From the NCBI GenBank assembly GCA_963678925.1, contig OY787533.1, positions 2,480,001-2,544,000 of the forward strand: DNA of 64,000 bases, read 5' to 3'. Shown here in pieces: positions 63,786 through 64,000 of the stretch. This DNA is from G963665925 sp963678925 (lineage in GTDB: Bacteria > Bacillota > Clostridia > Peptostreptococcales > Acidaminobacteraceae). The notes beneath the pieces were generated by a model. The model was not told where the DNA came from. It searched no databases and saw only the letters and a program-made list of their open reading frames with translations. Within the stretch, counting starts at the first letter, position 1. Each line of letters starts with the position of its first letter. The position numbers and the translations under genes were made by a program.

Positions 63786-64000
63786 ATGAAAGAGACAAAA
63801 GATTTAGGCGTAAAACCCATTCCACAGCTGATTGCGAAATTTTCCATTCCAGCAGTTGTGGCAATGCTGATCAATGCCATTTATAACGTGGTAGATAGAA
63901 TATTCATTGGAAAGCTGGTCGGTGAGTCTGCGCTTGCAGGTCTTACCATCTCATTTCCAATGATGATGATGATTTTTGCTGTAGCCAACCTCATTGGAAT
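63786..64000 (+). CDS. MATE-family transporter, N-terminal part (cut by window end)
   Basis: The first 71 residues are visible: MKETKDLGVKPIPQLI, then helices LIAKFSIPAVVAMLINAIYN and LAGLTISFPMMMMIFAVANL, with NVVDRIFIGKLVG matching MATE helix-1 features. RBS acaaggag lies 6 bases before ATG 63786. The frame is open at the last base. The upstream 63641-63785 is A+T-rich and probably holds the promoter. Confidence 0.85.
   Translation, partial: MKETKDLGVKPIPQLIAKFSIPAVVAMLINAIYNVVDRIFIGKLVGESALAGLTISFPMMMMIFAVANLIG

Noticed and set aside
1..64000. CRISPR array
   Set aside because: No series of regularly spaced direct repeats was seen; the only repeats are two-copy or IS-related.

Overview
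The window is 64 kb of a mid-G+C (roughly mid-40s %, judged by eye) chromosome from a strictly anaerobic Firmicute of the class Clostridia. The signs are a selenocysteine formate dehydrogenase, an oxygen-sensitive class III ribonucleotide reductase with its radical-SAM activase, rubrerythrin, many clostridial ferredoxin-type proteins, a T-box leader, a cobalamin riboswitch and many Rho-independent terminators. An amino-acid-fermenting relative of Fusibacter or Acidaminobacter would fit, but the genus is a guess. No rRNA, tRNA or CRISPR array was seen.

1-7 kb: a tightly coupled formate dehydrogenase operon. It encodes FdhF with an in-frame UGA (Sec135), a one-piece fusion of two electron-transfer subunits (iron-sulfur plus flavin/NAD), and a one-piece MobA-FdhD maturation fusion. 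An ISL3-family element sits exactly behind the last stop codon, flanked by an 8-bp target duplication, and separates the operon from its terminator. 7-19 kb: a P-loop protein, an orphan histidine kinase, an archaeal-type ornithine cyclodeaminase (LOR/SDH family), a structured repeat seen twice, an IS1380 element with 5-bp target duplications, an iron-sulfur protein, a large sensor/EAL phosphodiesterase, diaminopropionate ammonia-lyase and a flavodoxin/ferredoxin fusion. 19-25 kb: two diguanylate cyclases (7TMR-DISM and hemerythrin types), an IS200 element, a LysR regulator and an acetyltransferase.

25-30 kb: nrdDG, controlled by two NrdR boxes 31 bp apart plus a cobalamin riboswitch with terminator; then a MarR-MATE efflux operon. 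30-34 kb: a broken LysM/AraC chimera, then an intact 3.03-kb transposon (30998-34029) with imperfect TGTT...AACA ends, a 6-bp duplication and three genes: a zinc-ribbon DUF6431-like protein, a Mu/TnsB-like DDE transposase and a TnsC/ExeA-like ATPase. This is the strongest candidate here for a little-described system. 34-53 kb: diguanylate cyclases, a GH-like secreted protein, CoA hydrolase, aminotransferase, a divergent second-type RsmH, an Asp/Glu-rich exported protein, a YkvI-like transporter behind an NrdR-like box, T-box-controlled lysS, lipB, a double-rubredoxin rubrerythrin, LysR/APC permease and a tandem pair of diguanylate cyclases.

53-64 kb: an acidic exported protein, a nuclease/lamin-tail lipoprotein, a peptide-type ABC transporter operon whose permease and ATPase subunits carry large family-atypical insertions, a coupled DUF3899 membrane protein, and the start of a second MATE transporter cut by the window end. 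Five GGDEF and one EAL protein in 64 kb point to extensive cyclic-di-GMP signalling.
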